Part shown: in pieces, positions 50,031-59,590 of the stretch
Layout of the letters: each line of letters starts with the position of its first letter
How positions within the stretch are numbered: position 1 is the first letter of the stretch
Assembly: GCA_963599255.1 (NCBI GenBank)
Contig: CAVBWS010000007.1
Coordinates: 1-64,000 of the forward strand
Source of the DNA: RGIG5612 sp963599255
Lineage (GTDB): Bacteria > Bacillota > Clostridia > Lachnospirales > Lachnospiraceae
DNA: 64,000 nt
Reading direction: 5' to 3'
The notes under the pieces: model-generated
Database searches by the model: none
Told to the model about the DNA's origin: nothing
What the model saw: only the letters and a program-made list of their open reading frames with translations
Made by a program: the position numbers and the translations under genes

Positions 50031-52715
50031 ATGGGTGATAAATTATTATTAGTGGACGGAAACAGCATTATAAATCGTGCTTTTTACGGCATTCCGAACC
50101 TGTCCAATTCTTCAGGCTTTCATACCAATGCCATATATGGATTTCTTAATATATTTTTCAGCGTTTATTCTAAGGAACAGCCGGGCTGCATACTGGTGGC
50201 CTTTGATCTTAAGGAACCGACCTTTAGGCACAAGATGTATGCTGAATATAAAGGAAACAGAAAACCTATGCCCGAAGAGCTGCAGGAGCAGGTACCTGTT
50301 CTGAAGGATGTGCTTCATTCAATGAAGATAAGGACTGTTGAACTGCCTGGATATGAGGCTGACGACATCCTGGGAACCTATGCCCACAGGGCAGAGGAGG
50401 AAGGGTATGATGTAGTTGTTTTATCAGGTGACAGGGATCTTCTTCAGCTGGCCACTCAGAAGGTTAAGATATGTATTCCCCATACCAAGGGCGGCAAGAC
50501 TGAATACGAGGATTTCTATGCCTCAAATGTATTTGATAAATACCAGGTTACACCGAAGGAATTTATAGATCTGAAGGCGTTGATGGGAGACTCATCGGAT
50601 AATATCCCGGGAATTCCGGGTATCGGAGAGAAGACTGCATCTGCAATTATCAGCAAATATAAATCTCTTGAAGCAGCAATAGAACATGCTGCTGAAATAA
50701 AACCTAAACGCGCCTCGGAAAATCTTATCACATACGAAGAGCAGGGCCGAATGAGCAAGGTGCTGGCAACGATTAATACCGACAGTCCGGTGCCTTATGA
50801 GATAACTGACGGCAGGATTGAGAATGAATCCGTAATGTATAACGGCGAGTCCTACGAGTTGTTCAAAAAGCTGGAATTAAACAGATTAATGTCCAGATTT
50901 GAGATAAAGGATGTGGCGGGTGCAGATTGCATACAGTATACTGTAAGGCCGGCTGCCGAATTTTCAATCGAGTCGATAAAAACTGATAAGCTGGGGATAT
51001 TCGTGGATGACAGGGCGTCTATTCTTGCTGTCTGTGATGAGGAAGATTCCATAGTTATATATACGGACGGAGCATCGCAAGGGGGCAAAAATGAGTCTTC
51101 ATCCCAGATGTCATTTAACTTTTTAACCAATGACAGCGGCATAGAGAAGCAGACAACTGATCTGTTAAGATCAGGAAAAGAAATATATGTTTTCGGAATA
51201 AAGAAGACTCTTCATGCCATTGATGCAGTAGATTTTTCATCAGATAAGATCTTCGATATTGAGATCATGTCATACCTGTTAAATCCGCTGCAGAATAATT
51301 ATACATTTGATATGATCGCTAAGGATTACCTGGGTGAGATCCTGCCGTCTAAGGAAAATCTTATAGGCAAATCCTCGGTAGGAGATGCGTTTTTGGTATC
51401 TGATAATGCCGAGAAATGTATGCAGATCGCAGCATACAATGCAAGAACTGCATTTAAAGCATTTGCTGTCCTTCAAAGCAAGTTGAAGGAAGAAAATATG
51501 TGGAAGCTTTTTACTGATATAGAAACTCCGGTTATCTATTCTCTTTATGACATGGAACGTGAAGGCGTGCGTGTTGACAAGAAGCGGCTGGCAGAATTTT
51601 CCAAGAAACTGGAGGGCATGGCATCAGAACTTGAAGATAGCATATATGCTGAGGCAGATGAAAGGTTCAACATTAATTCTCCTATGCAGTTAGGTGTAAT
51701 CCTGTTTGAAAAGATGGGGCTTCCGGCTTCTAAGAAGACCAAGAAGGGATATTCAACCTCGGCAGATGTGCTGGAAAAACTGGCTCCGGAATATCCTATA
51801 GTTGATAAGATTTTAAAATACAGACAGATAACCAAGCTTAAGTCCACGTATGCTGACGGGCTTGTTAATTTCATCTCTGATGACGGCCGCATACATGGCA
51901 CATTTAACCAGACCATAACAGCTACGGGAAGGATCAGCTCCACTGAGCCTAACCTTCAGAATATTCCTATCAGGATGGAATTGGGACAGGAAATAAGGAA
52001 GGCATTTATCGCCAAGGAAGGCTGCATTTTCCTGGATGCGGATTATTCGCAGATAGAGCTAAGGCTTCTTGCACACCTGTCTGGAGACGAAAATCTTATA
52101 GAAGCTTATAATTCAGAGGCGGATATACACAGAATAACAGCTTCTAAGGTATTTAACGTTCCCTTTGATGAGGTTACCAAGGAGCAGAGACGAAATGCCA
52201 AGGCGGTTAATTTCGGGATAATATACGGCATCAGCTCATTTGGGCTGAGTCAGGATCTCAGCATTTCCCGCAAGCAGGCATCTGAATATATTAAGCAGTA
52301 TTTTGAAACATATCCGGGCGTAAAAAAATATCTTGATGATATCGTGAGAATTGCTAAAATTAACGGATATGTTACCACAATGTTCGACAGGAGAAGGCCT
52401 ATTCCGGAGCTGGCTTCCGGCAATTTCATGCAGCGTTCCTTCGGAGAAAGGGTGGCCATGAATTCACCTCTTCAGGGAAGCGCGGCAGATATAATGAAGA
52501 TTGCCATGATCAACGTAGCCAAGGCACTTAAGGATAATAAATTAAGGTCAAGGATCGTTCTTCAGATACACGATGAGTTGCTGGTGGAAGCATATCCTGA
52601 AGAAGCAGAACAGGTGAAGCAGATACTTCATGATGAAATGAAAAATGCAGCACATACGGCAGTTCCTCTGGAAGTAGAAGTTGAGGAAGGAACAGATTGG
52701 TACGAGGCACATTAA
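50031..52715 (+). CDS. polA: DNA polymerase I
   Basis: Okazaki-fragment processing and repair polymerase, 894 residues. The N-terminal 5'-3' exonuclease (KLLLVDGNSIINRAFYG, GYEADDILGTYA, LSGDRDLLQLA) is intact. The middle region around residues 310-480 keeps the fold but lacks the D-x-E of the proofreading site (FVDDRASILA), so it is probably inactive. The polymerase has motif A DADYSQIELRLLAHLSGD, motif B RRNAKAVNFGIIYG and motif C QIHDELLVE. ATG at 50031 follows AAGGAT at good distance; an upstream TTG at 50001 is not favoured. Confidence 0.95.
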   Translation: MGDKLLLVDGNSIINRAFYGIPNLSNSSGFHTNAIYGFLNIFFSVYSKEQPGCILVAFDLKEPTFRHKMYAEYKGNRKPMPEELQEQVPVLKDVLHSMKIRTVELPGYEADDILGTYAHRAEEEGYDVVVLSGDRDLLQLATQKVKICIPHTKGGKTEYEDFYASNVFDKYQVTPKEFIDLKALMGDSSDNIPGIPGIGEKTASAIISKYKSLEAAIEHAAEIKPKRASENLITYEEQGRMSKVLATINTDSPVPYEITDGRIENESVMYNGESYELFKKLELNRLMSRFEIKDVAGADCIQYTVRPAAEFSIESIKTDKLGIFVDDRASILAVCDEEDSIVIYTDGASQGGKNESSSQMSFNFLTNDSGIEKQTTDLLRSGKEIYVFGIKKTLHAIDAVDFSSDKIFDIEIMSYLLNPLQNNYTFDMIAKDYLGEILPSKENLIGKSSVGDAFLVSDNAEKCMQIAAYNARTAFKAFAVLQSKLKEENMWKLFTDIETPVIYSLYDMEREGVRVDKKRLAEFSKKLEGMASELEDSIYAEADERFNINSPMQLGVILFEKMGLPASKKTKKGYSTSADVLEKLAPEYPIVDKILKYRQITKLKSTYADGLVNFISDDGRIHGTFNQTITATGRISSTEPNLQNIPIRMELGQEIRKAFIAKEGCIFLDADYSQIELRLLAHLSGDENLIEAYNSEADIHRITASKVFNVPFDEVTKEQRRNAKAVNFGIIYGISSFGLSQDLSISRKQASEYIKQYFETYPGVKKYLDDIVRIAKINGYVTTMFDRRRPIPELASGNFMQRSFGERVAMNSPLQGSAADIMKIAMINVAKALKDNKLRSRIVLQIHDELLVEAYPEEAEQVKQILHDEMKNAAHTAVPLEVEVEEGTDWYEAH

Positions 52716-53333
52716 ATGATAGTAGGTGTTACGGGGGGAGTTGGCACCGGTAAGTCAACCATCCTTCAGATATTAAAAGACGAATACAACGCAGCGATTA
52801 TTATGGCTGATGATGTGGCCAGGGAACTCATGGAACCGGGTCAGGCATCATATAATGCCATAGTTGATTATTTCGGAACAGAGATTTTGGTCGGGGGTGC
52901 AGGAAGCTCCATAGACAGAGGGAAGCTGGCCTCGGTTGTATTTTCGGATCCTGATAAATTAAGTGTTCTTAATCTTATGACACATCCCATTGTAAGGATC
53001 AGGATTTTGGAGCTTATTGATGAATATCAACGGCAAAATCATAATCTGATCATAGTGGAATCTGCCATATTGATACAGGCACATTACCTTGATTTTATTG
53101 ATGAACTCTGGGTTGTTTATGCAGATTACAATACCCGGGTTAAGAGACTTACTGCTTCAAGGGGATATTCTGTTGAGAAGATCAACAGTATTATAAATAA
53201 TCAATTAAGCGATGAGGAGATGAAGCGTTATGCTTCATTTGTTATTGATAATACGGGCACAATTGATCAAGTTAAGAAGCAGCTTGCTGACTATCTGCAG
53301 CGGAGAGGATCAGATGCAAGAGATACATATTGA
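52716..53333 (+). CDS. coaE: Dephospho-CoA kinase
   Basis: Last step of coenzyme A synthesis. The P-loop GVTGGVGTGKSTI opens the protein; MADDVARELMEPGQ and HPIVRIRI are further family marks, with ESAILIQAHYLDFIDELWVVYAD in the core. Length 205 residues. It begins immediately after the polA stop codon and overlaps the next gene by 20 bases. polA-coaE adjacency is common in Firmicutes. Confidence 0.93.
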   Translation: MIVGVTGGVGTGKSTILQILKDEYNAAIIMADDVARELMEPGQASYNAIVDYFGTEILVGGAGSSIDRGKLASVVFSDPDKLSVLNLMTHPIVRIRILELIDEYQRQNHNLIIVESAILIQAHYLDFIDELWVVYADYNTRVKRLTASRGYSVEKINSIINNQLSDEEMKRYASFVIDNTGTIDQVKKQLADYLQRRGSDARDTY

Positions 53334-54354
53334 TGAAAAGACGGCGGGCGGAAGACTGGATAAAGTATTGATCAAATACTTTGACAGAGCAATGCCCAGT
53401 TTCGTTTATAAAATGCTCAGAAAGAAGAATATAGTTCTAAATGATAAGAAGGCATCCGGAAGCGAGATATTAACAAGCGGGGATATCTTAAAACTGTATC
53501 TTGCGGATGATACGATTGCCAAATTTCATTCTGAGCGGCAAAATAGATCAAAGAAATCAGATAATTATACAGGCAGACATAGAGGAGGTTATTCATTTGA
53601 AAAAATGATCATCTGGGAAGATGATAACATCCTTGCATTTAACAAGCCTGCGGGCTTATTGTCTCAAAAGAGCGAACCATCTGATATTTCGGTCAATGAA
53701 ATGGTCGTAAAATATATCGGCAAAACTGACCTTTTTACGCCGGGTATATCAAACAGGCTTGACAGAAACACTTCCGGGCTCATGATCGCCGGCAAAAACC
53801 CGGCCGCGGTAAGAAGCATCAATCAGGCCATTAAAGAACGTGACACAACGAAATTGTATATATGTATTGTAAAGGGGAGAATATCAGAAAATTCGACTAT
53901 AGAAGGATATCTTATTAAAAATCCTGTAACCAATAAGGTTTCCGTTCATGAATTGAGACCTGATGCCGGAAAATCATCTGCCCATGCAGCCAATGAAGAA
54001 AAATCCTCCTATATCAAGACGAAGTATACTATATTGGATGCAAATGATGAGGAAACGCTTCTATTAGTTGACCTGATAACCGGAAAGTCTCACCAGATCA
54101 GGGCTCACCTGGCATCAATAGGGCATCCGATCATAGGCGACTTTAAATATGGTGATAATAATATTAATGATCTGTTTAAGAAAAAATACAAAGTAAAAGA
54201 CCAACTGCTGCATGCATACAAGATGCAGTTCAGCCATCTGGAGGGGATCCTGGAATATTTAAACGGCAAGGAGATAACAGCCCCACTTCCGGATATTTTC
54301 AATACAGTAATGAAAGGTGAAAAGTTATGTCTACATGGCAGTCAAGAGGCTTAA
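53314..54354 (+). CDS. RluA-family pseudouridine synthase with S4 domain
   Basis: 346 residues. An N-terminal S4 RNA-binding domain (GGRLDKVLIKYFDRAMPSFVYKMLRKKNIVLNDKKA) is followed by a basic linker and the catalytic domain with ILAFNKPAGLLSQK, the active Asp in GISNRLDRNTSGLMIAGK, and LLVDLITGKSHQIRAHLASIGHPIIGD. It is closest in layout to RluC/RluD, which modify 23S rRNA; the exact target is unknown. ATG 53314 follows GGAGAGG; the longer ORF start at 53230 overlaps coaE deeply and is rejected. Confidence 0.9.
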   Translation: MQEIHIDEKTAGGRLDKVLIKYFDRAMPSFVYKMLRKKNIVLNDKKASGSEILTSGDILKLYLADDTIAKFHSERQNRSKKSDNYTGRHRGGYSFEKMIIWEDDNILAFNKPAGLLSQKSEPSDISVNEMVVKYIGKTDLFTPGISNRLDRNTSGLMIAGKNPAAVRSINQAIKERDTTKLYICIVKGRISENSTIEGYLIKNPVTNKVSVHELRPDAGKSSAHAANEEKSSYIKTKYTILDANDEETLLLVDLITGKSHQIRAHLASIGHPIIGDFKYGDNNINDLFKKKYKVKDQLLHAYKMQFSHLEGILEYLNGKEITAPLPDIFNTVMKGEKLCLHGSQEA

Positions 54355-54866
54355 GAGGCTCTCAATTTGAAAATATAATCAACCTGTCAAATGAAAAATA
54401 CCGTGAGCTGCGCCTGGGATTGGTGCAGAAAATTCCTACGCCAATCAAGCCTGTGGAGATAGATGATAACAGGCATATTACACTGGCTTATTTTGAGAAG
54501 AGAAGTACCGTCGATTATATAGGTGTTATACAGGGGTTTCCCGTTTGCTTCGATGCAAAAGAGTGCAAGACCAATACATTTGCACTTTCAAATGTACACG
54601 AGCATCAATATAATTTCATGAAGGATTTCGAGGAGCAGCAGGGTATCTCCTTCCTGCTTATTAATTTCCTGAAGGCGGATAAAATATATTATATGAGATT
54701 TCAGGAATTAAGAAAATTCTACGAGCGTGCTAAAAGCGGCGGACCAAAGAGCATTAAAATAGATGAGCTGGACCAGAATTATTTTATCGGACCGAAATTC
54801 GGCGTACAGGTTCACTACCTGGAGGGTCTGAATCGGGATATCAAGGAAGAAGAAAGGTTGGATTGA
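54327..54866 (+). CDS. recU: Holliday junction resolvase RecU
   Basis: The 179 residues match RecU: LRGSQFENIINLSNEKYRELRLGLVQKIPTPIKPVE, AYFEKRSTVDYIGVIQGFPVCFDAKECK (the metal-site Asp and Glu-x-Lys), then NVHEHQYNFMKDFEEQQGISFLLI. It resolves recombination intermediates and partners RuvAB in Firmicutes. In Bacillus it neighbours ponA; here it is in the polA cluster. It overlaps the preceding gene by 28 bases. Confidence 0.92.
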   Translation: MSTWQSRGLRGSQFENIINLSNEKYRELRLGLVQKIPTPIKPVEIDDNRHITLAYFEKRSTVDYIGVIQGFPVCFDAKECKTNTFALSNVHEHQYNFMKDFEEQQGISFLLINFLKADKIYYMRFQELRKFYERAKSGGPKSIKIDELDQNYFIGPKFGVQVHYLEGLNRDIKEEERLD

Positions 54867-54867
54867 C

Positions 54868-56748
54868 ATGGACATAAAACTTGCATTATCTGACAGCATA
54901 TTATTAAGCGTTGAAAAACCTGCCAGATATACAGGCGGTGAGATCAATTCTGTAATGAAGGATAAAAGCAAAATAGATGTGAGATTTGCCATGTGTTTCC
55001 CGGATTTATACGAGATCGGCATGTCACATCTGGGCATTCAGATTATTTATTCAATGCTTAATGAACGGGAAGATATCTGGTGCGAGAGGGTATATTCTCC
55101 GTGGAAGGATCTTCATGATATCATGAAACGGGACAATATACCGCTGTTCGCACTGGAATCTCAGGATCCTATCAGGGATTTCGATTTTCTCGGCATAACC
55201 ATCCAATATGAGATGTGTTATACCAACATCCTGCAGATCCTGGATTTGTCACATATACCTCTTAAGAGCGCTGACAGGGATGAGACCTGCCCGCTGGTAA
55301 TCGGCGGCGGACCATGTGTGTATAATCCGGAGCCGATTGCGGATTTTTTTGATCTGTTTTATATAGGTGAAGGGGAAACCATATATTTTGACCTTATAGA
55401 TATGTATAAGGAAAATAAGAAAAATGGCGGCAGCAGACAAGATTTCCTTAAGGCTGCGTCCAAATTTCAGGGAATATATGTGCCATCGTTATATGAGGTT
55501 TCATACAATGATGATGGTACTGTCGCATCATTTAATCCGAAACCGCAAGAAGACGGATATTGTGCGCCTCGGGTAATTTCTAAGCAAGTCTGTACAAATC
55601 TTGATGAGATAAGCTTTCCTGATTATCCTGTTGTCCCGTACGTCCAGGCAACCCAGGACAGAGTGACACTTGAGCTGCAGCGAGGCTGCATAAGAGGATG
55701 CAGATTCTGCCAGGCAGGCATGATTTACAGGCCATTCAGAACCAGGTCTATTGATTTTCTTAAGAAACATGCCAAGTTTCTTATAGAAAATACCGGTTAT
55801 GAAGAGATCTCACTCTCATCATTAAGTTCCTCTGACTATCCGCACCTTGTGGAATTGCTGGATTTTATCCTGGATGAATACGAGGACAAGAAGGTAAATG
55901 TATCCCTGCCTTCCCTTAGGATCGATGAATTCCCGGTTGATGTAATGAATAAGGTTCAGGATATCAGAAAGAGTTCCCTTACATTTGCTCCTGAAGCGGG
56001 AACCCAGCGTATGCGTGATGTAATTAATAAGGGAATCACAGAGGAAAATATCTTCTCGGGTGCAGGCAATGCCTTCAAGTGCGGCTGGAATAAGGTTAAG
56101 CTGTATTTTATGCTGGGACTTCCTACAGAAACTGAAGAAGATATTAAGGGAATTGCAGAATTGGCAGAAAAGGTGGCAGAATTATATTATGAAACAGTTC
56201 CGAAGGAAGAAAGAAAGGGCAAGATTCAGATAACCGTAAGCACCTCCTTCTTTATTCCTAAACCTTTCACACCATTTCAGTGGGAGAGAATGTATGCACC
56301 GGAAGATTATCTGTCCAGGGCATTTACATTGAATGATACCGTTAAGGGACTCCTTAATAAGAAGAGCATCAAATACAACTGGCATGATGCCAAAACTACT
56401 ATTGTTGAGGGAATTTTGGCGCGAGGAGACAGAAAAATCTCCGAAGTTATCATGAAAGTCTACGAAGACGGCGGCATTTACGATGCATGGACAGATTTCT
56501 TCGACTATGACAGATGGCTGAAGGCAATGGACGATGCGGGGCTTAGTCTTGACTTCTATGTGTATCGCCAGAGAAGCCTTGATGAGATACTGCCTTGGGA
56601 TTTTATCGATGCAGGCATTACCAAGCAGTTCCTGCTGAGAGAATATAAAACAGCTCTTTCTGAAAAGGTAACACCTAACTGCAAGGCAAAATGCAGCGGA
56701 TGCGGTGCATCGAGATTAAGCGGAGGAGAGTATTGCCCATGCGTGTGA
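54868..56748 (+). CDS. Radical SAM protein, TIGR03960 family (B12-binding-like N-terminus)
   Basis: 626 residues. The N-terminal part resembles a B12-binding-type fold without clear cofactor His motif (FPDLYEIGMSHLGIQIIYSML). The radical SAM domain has the CxxxCxxC cluster site in LQRGCIRGCRFCQAGMIYRPFR (about residue 275), plus APEAGTQRMRDVINKG. The C-terminal tail has more Cys (CKAKCSGCGASRLSGGEYCPC). It always pairs with DUF2344, here overlapping by 10 bases, and neighbours rng and rplU; an rRNA or tRNA modification role is suspected but unproved. Confidence 0.9.
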   Translation: MDIKLALSDSILLSVEKPARYTGGEINSVMKDKSKIDVRFAMCFPDLYEIGMSHLGIQIIYSMLNEREDIWCERVYSPWKDLHDIMKRDNIPLFALESQDPIRDFDFLGITIQYEMCYTNILQILDLSHIPLKSADRDETCPLVIGGGPCVYNPEPIADFFDLFYIGEGETIYFDLIDMYKENKKNGGSRQDFLKAASKFQGIYVPSLYEVSYNDDGTVASFNPKPQEDGYCAPRVISKQVCTNLDEISFPDYPVVPYVQATQDRVTLELQRGCIRGCRFCQAGMIYRPFRTRSIDFLKKHAKFLIENTGYEEISLSSLSSSDYPHLVELLDFILDEYEDKKVNVSLPSLRIDEFPVDVMNKVQDIRKSSLTFAPEAGTQRMRDVINKGITEENIFSGAGNAFKCGWNKVKLYFMLGLPTETEEDIKGIAELAEKVAELYYETVPKEERKGKIQITVSTSFFIPKPFTPFQWERMYAPEDYLSRAFTLNDTVKGLLNKKSIKYNWHDAKTTIVEGILARGDRKISEVIMKVYEDGGIYDAWTDFFDYDRWLKAMDDAGLSLDFYVYRQRSLDEILPWDFIDAGITKQFLLREYKTALSEKVTPNCKAKCSGCGASRLSGGEYCPCV

Positions 56749-57398
56749 GAATAAAATTTACCAAAAACGAAATTGTAAAATACCTAGGTCACCTGGATAT
56801 CATGCGCTCATTTCAGAGAAATTTTAACAGAGCTGAAGTCAGAATGACATATTCCGAAGGCTTTAATCCACATCAGAAAATGAGCTTTGCCCTTCCTCTG
56901 GGGGTAGGCATCGCCAGCACAGGTGAATATCTGGATGCCGAGATCGCAGATGGTCAGGATCTGGAGGGCATTTGCAGCAGACTCAATGATGTAAGCGGTA
57001 TGGGATTTGATATATTGGCAGTTAAAGAGCTTCAGGAAGGTGCCGAGAAGGCCATGGCTGCAGTAAAATATGCATCATACAGCATTATATTTGATAATGA
57101 ATATGACTTGCTGCTTAATGAATATCTGAACAGATCGCAGATCATTATTCAGAAGAAGACCAAAACCGGTATCAAAGATGTTGATATTAAGACGATGATC
57201 GAGCAGATCACTCTTGATGAAAATGCTCTTAAAATCTTGCTAAAGGCCGGAAGTGAGAACAATATTAAGCCGGAGCTTATAGCTGAGGATTTATTTAAAT
57301 TCAGCAATATTGACTATAAACGGGACATGATCTCCATAACAAGGAATGATCTATTTGCAGTCGGCATAATACCATTAATTAATTATCAGACGTTGTAG
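56739..57398 (+). CDS. DUF2344 (TIGR03936) protein
   Basis: 219 residues opening MRVRIKFTKNEIVKYLGHLDIMRSFQRNFNRA and AEVRMTYSEGFNPHQKMSFALPLGVGIASTGEYLDAE, the diagnostic part. It is the regular partner of the radical SAM gene upstream and in some genomes is fused to it. SD GGAGGAGAG is inside the end of that gene and fixes the ATG at 56739. Biochemical role unknown. Confidence 0.9.
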   Translation: MRVRIKFTKNEIVKYLGHLDIMRSFQRNFNRAEVRMTYSEGFNPHQKMSFALPLGVGIASTGEYLDAEIADGQDLEGICSRLNDVSGMGFDILAVKELQEGAEKAMAAVKYASYSIIFDNEYDLLLNEYLNRSQIIIQKKTKTGIKDVDIKTMIEQITLDENALKILLKAGSENNIKPELIAEDLFKFSNIDYKRDMISITRNDLFAVGIIPLINYQTL

Positions 57399-57399
57399 T

Positions 57400-58617
57400 A
57401 TGGAACAGCAAAATAAAGGCAAATTAATATTAACGAGAAAAAAGGATTATATTTTTTCGCTGCTGCTGGACGAAAAAGGCAGGGCAGTTCAGATCAACCT
57501 TGACGGTGGAAAAAACGAAAGCATCATAGGAAACATTTACATAGGCAGAGTCGATAATATCGTAAGAAATATTAATGCAGCCTTCATTGAATATGCCCCC
57601 GGGCAGATGGGATATTTTCAGCTGGAAAGCAGGTTCGAGCCGATATTTACAGCTCCTAACAGGAAAAAAGGTCCTGTCAGAAAGGGCGATAAGTTAATGG
57701 TACAGGTCTCTAAGGACGGCATTAAAACCAAGGAACCTGTTCTGTCATCTGATATAAATCTTACCGGCAAATATGTCGTGCTGACTGTTGGTGAGAAGGG
57801 GCTCAGATTTTCTGCCAAGTTCAAGGATCCGGATAAGAAAAAACATCTTCAGAAGAATTATGACAGTGACAAGTATCAAGATATCGGATTTATCATCAGA
57901 ACAAATGCCTTATATGCAGATGAACAGACAGTATATGATGAGATGGAGTTCTATTATTCCATATGGCAGGCTCTCACGGAATGTGCAGCCAGCGGCAATT
58001 GCCTGACTCAGATTTACACAGCGCCTTCACCATATATCGTAAATATCCGGGACGGTTATGAGAATCTGATCGGAGAGATATTAACAGACGATGAAGTCAT
58101 CTATGAAGAAGTCAGGGAATATCTTGAGAAATATCAGCCGTGGGATGCGAAAAAGCTCAGGCTTTACGCAAGTAATGATAATGTATCGCTGCAGGCAATG
58201 TTCAATGTTGAAAAACAGATAAGAGAAGTTCTTCAAAAAAAAGTATGGCTTAAATCAGGGGCGTATCTTGTAATAGAGCCAACGGAAGCATTAGTCGCAA
58301 TTGACGTTAATACCGGTAAATATATATCAGAAAAGAAAGCAGAAGATGAGTATCTTAAGGTAAATCTTGAAGCCGCCCGGGAAATAGCGCGTCAGATAAG
58401 ATTGAGAAATCTCTCAGGAGTTATAATAATTGATTTTATAAATATGAAGTCGGAAGTTCACAAGAGTATTCTGATGGATTATTTGAAAAATCAATTGCAA
58501 TTTGATCCTGTGAATACTAATATAGTGGACATGACAAAATTGAATTTGGTGGAAGTTACAAGAAAGAAAATTCGTAAGCCATTATATGAACTTATAGACT
58601 TAACAATATTGCAATAA
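57400..58617 (+). CDS. rng: Ribonuclease G/E family endoribonuclease
   Basis: 405 residues. The S1 domain is at the N-terminus (GNIYIGRVDNIVRNINAAFIEYAPGQMGYF); the catalytic core has ALVAIDVNTGKYIS and GVIIIDFINMKSE, whose two Asp bind the metal. It ends at LVEVTRKKIRKPLYELIDLTIL, just where other members carry the zinc-link CPxCxG, which is missing. It probably acts in rRNA or mRNA processing; the missing zinc link, which holds E. coli RNase E dimers together, suggests altered assembly. Confidence 0.92.
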   Translation: MEQQNKGKLILTRKKDYIFSLLLDEKGRAVQINLDGGKNESIIGNIYIGRVDNIVRNINAAFIEYAPGQMGYFQLESRFEPIFTAPNRKKGPVRKGDKLMVQVSKDGIKTKEPVLSSDINLTGKYVVLTVGEKGLRFSAKFKDPDKKKHLQKNYDSDKYQDIGFIIRTNALYADEQTVYDEMEFYYSIWQALTECAASGNCLTQIYTAPSPYIVNIRDGYENLIGEILTDDEVIYEEVREYLEKYQPWDAKKLRLYASNDNVSLQAMFNVEKQIREVLQKKVWLKSGAYLVIEPTEALVAIDVNTGKYISEKKAEDEYLKVNLEAAREIARQIRLRNLSGVIIIDFINMKSEVHKSILMDYLKNQLQFDPVNTNIVDMTKLNLVEVTRKKIRKPLYELIDLTILQ

Positions 58618-58699
58618 CTTGTTTATTCTGTTAATATTAAGCCGATATAGATTCGCAAAAAAACATTAGCGTTATAGATTTAATTTGAGGTAAAAGATT

Positions 58700-59437
58700 A
58701 TGAGTTTAGTTGATGATATCAGAGCAGGCAGCGCAGCGGCAGTAAAACAGCTTTATCAGGAAAATGCCCAGGAAGTTTATGACTTCGCTAAGGGAATCAC
58801 CGGAAATCATGATACAGCTATGCAGGCAACTAAGAATACATTGGCCAAGTTAGTTCAGCAGATCAAGGCCGGCAATACACCTGCTAATATACATTCAGAA
58901 GCATTGAAGCTGGCTTATGATGAAGCATGCAAGATCGCAATGCCTTCTGTTCAGAATGTTAAGTCACCATATGATACTGAGGACGAAGAACCTGCTGTTA
59001 AGGAGAGTACTCCTGTCAAGGTTCAGAAGGAAGCTCCTAAGAAGGCAGCATCTGTCAGAAAATATGAAGAATCATATGATGAATATGAAGAGGATTATGA
59101 AGAGGAAGCTCCTAAGCGCCGCAGCGCAAGAAAGAGCGAACCTAGATATGATGCTCGCCAGCAGGCTCCTAGAAGAAGCAGCCGCCGTGATGATTATTAT
59201 GAGGATGAATATGATGATTATGACGATTACGGACGCGACGATTATTATGATGATTACGAAGAAAGAAAGGGGCACGGAGCAGGATTTTATATCTGCCTGA
59301 TCATCAATATCATTCTTGTTCTCTTACTGATCTGGTTCCTTATCGGCTTGTTGATCAACCTGGGAGTTTTATCAGAGTCTCTGTCAAGTACTCTGGGATA
59401 TGAATGGTTTGATAATCATATCTATCAATTATTTTAG
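58700..59437 (+). CDS. Membrane protein with sigma-region-2-like head
   Basis: 245 residues, not recognised as a named family. Residues 1-75 (DIRAGSAAAVKQLYQENAQEVYDFAKGITGNHDTAMQATKNTLAKLVQQI) resemble region 2 of ECF sigma factors in pattern. A low-complexity stretch very rich in Asp, Tyr, Glu and Arg follows (about 90-190), then one strong membrane helix (GAGFYICLIINIILVLLLIWFLIGLLINLG). SD GAGG precedes the ATG. It sits between rng and rplU, where the cluster is normally tight. Perhaps a membrane-tethered regulator or decoy; no region 4 is present. Confidence 0.7.
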   Translation: MSLVDDIRAGSAAAVKQLYQENAQEVYDFAKGITGNHDTAMQATKNTLAKLVQQIKAGNTPANIHSEALKLAYDEACKIAMPSVQNVKSPYDTEDEEPAVKESTPVKVQKEAPKKAASVRKYEESYDEYEEDYEEEAPKRRSARKSEPRYDARQQAPRRSSRRDDYYEDEYDDYDDYGRDDYYDDYEERKGHGAGFYICLIINIILVLLLIWFLIGLLINLGVLSESLSSTLGYEWFDNHIYQLF

Positions 59438-59472
59438 GCACAGTTGCTTCGATTGAATCTTTAAATACATTA

Positions 59473-59502
59473 TTGACAGTAAACCTCATTGTGTGTTATC
59501 TT
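59473..59502 (+). promoter_or_regulatory. rplU promoter
   Basis: TTGACA and TATCTT separated by 18 bases. The -35 is consensus; the -10 is moderate. The promoter lies over the left arm of the inverted repeat at 59481-59529. Confidence 0.55.
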
Positions 59503-59532
59503 ATGATAGTTAGCCGCACAATGAGGTTTTTT
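59481..59532 (+). terminator. Perfect inverted repeat/terminator before rplU
   Basis: AAACCTCATTGTG pairs exactly with CACAATGAGGTTT, followed by more T (TTTTTT in all). In transcripts coming from upstream it would terminate. A transcript begun at the promoter over its left arm would lack that arm, so the element could separate upstream transcription from rplU expression. Confidence 0.75.
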
Positions 59533-59590
59533 AAGTTTGGAGATTTTCTCCGGCACCATAATTGGCGAGTATTATTTCAGGAGGTACGTT

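Noticed and set aside
50001..50032. Promoter TTGACA...TATAAT overlapping the polA start
   Set aside because: The spacer is 20 bases and the -10 overlaps the ATG preferred by the AAGGAT ribosome site; probably chance in A/T-rich DNA.
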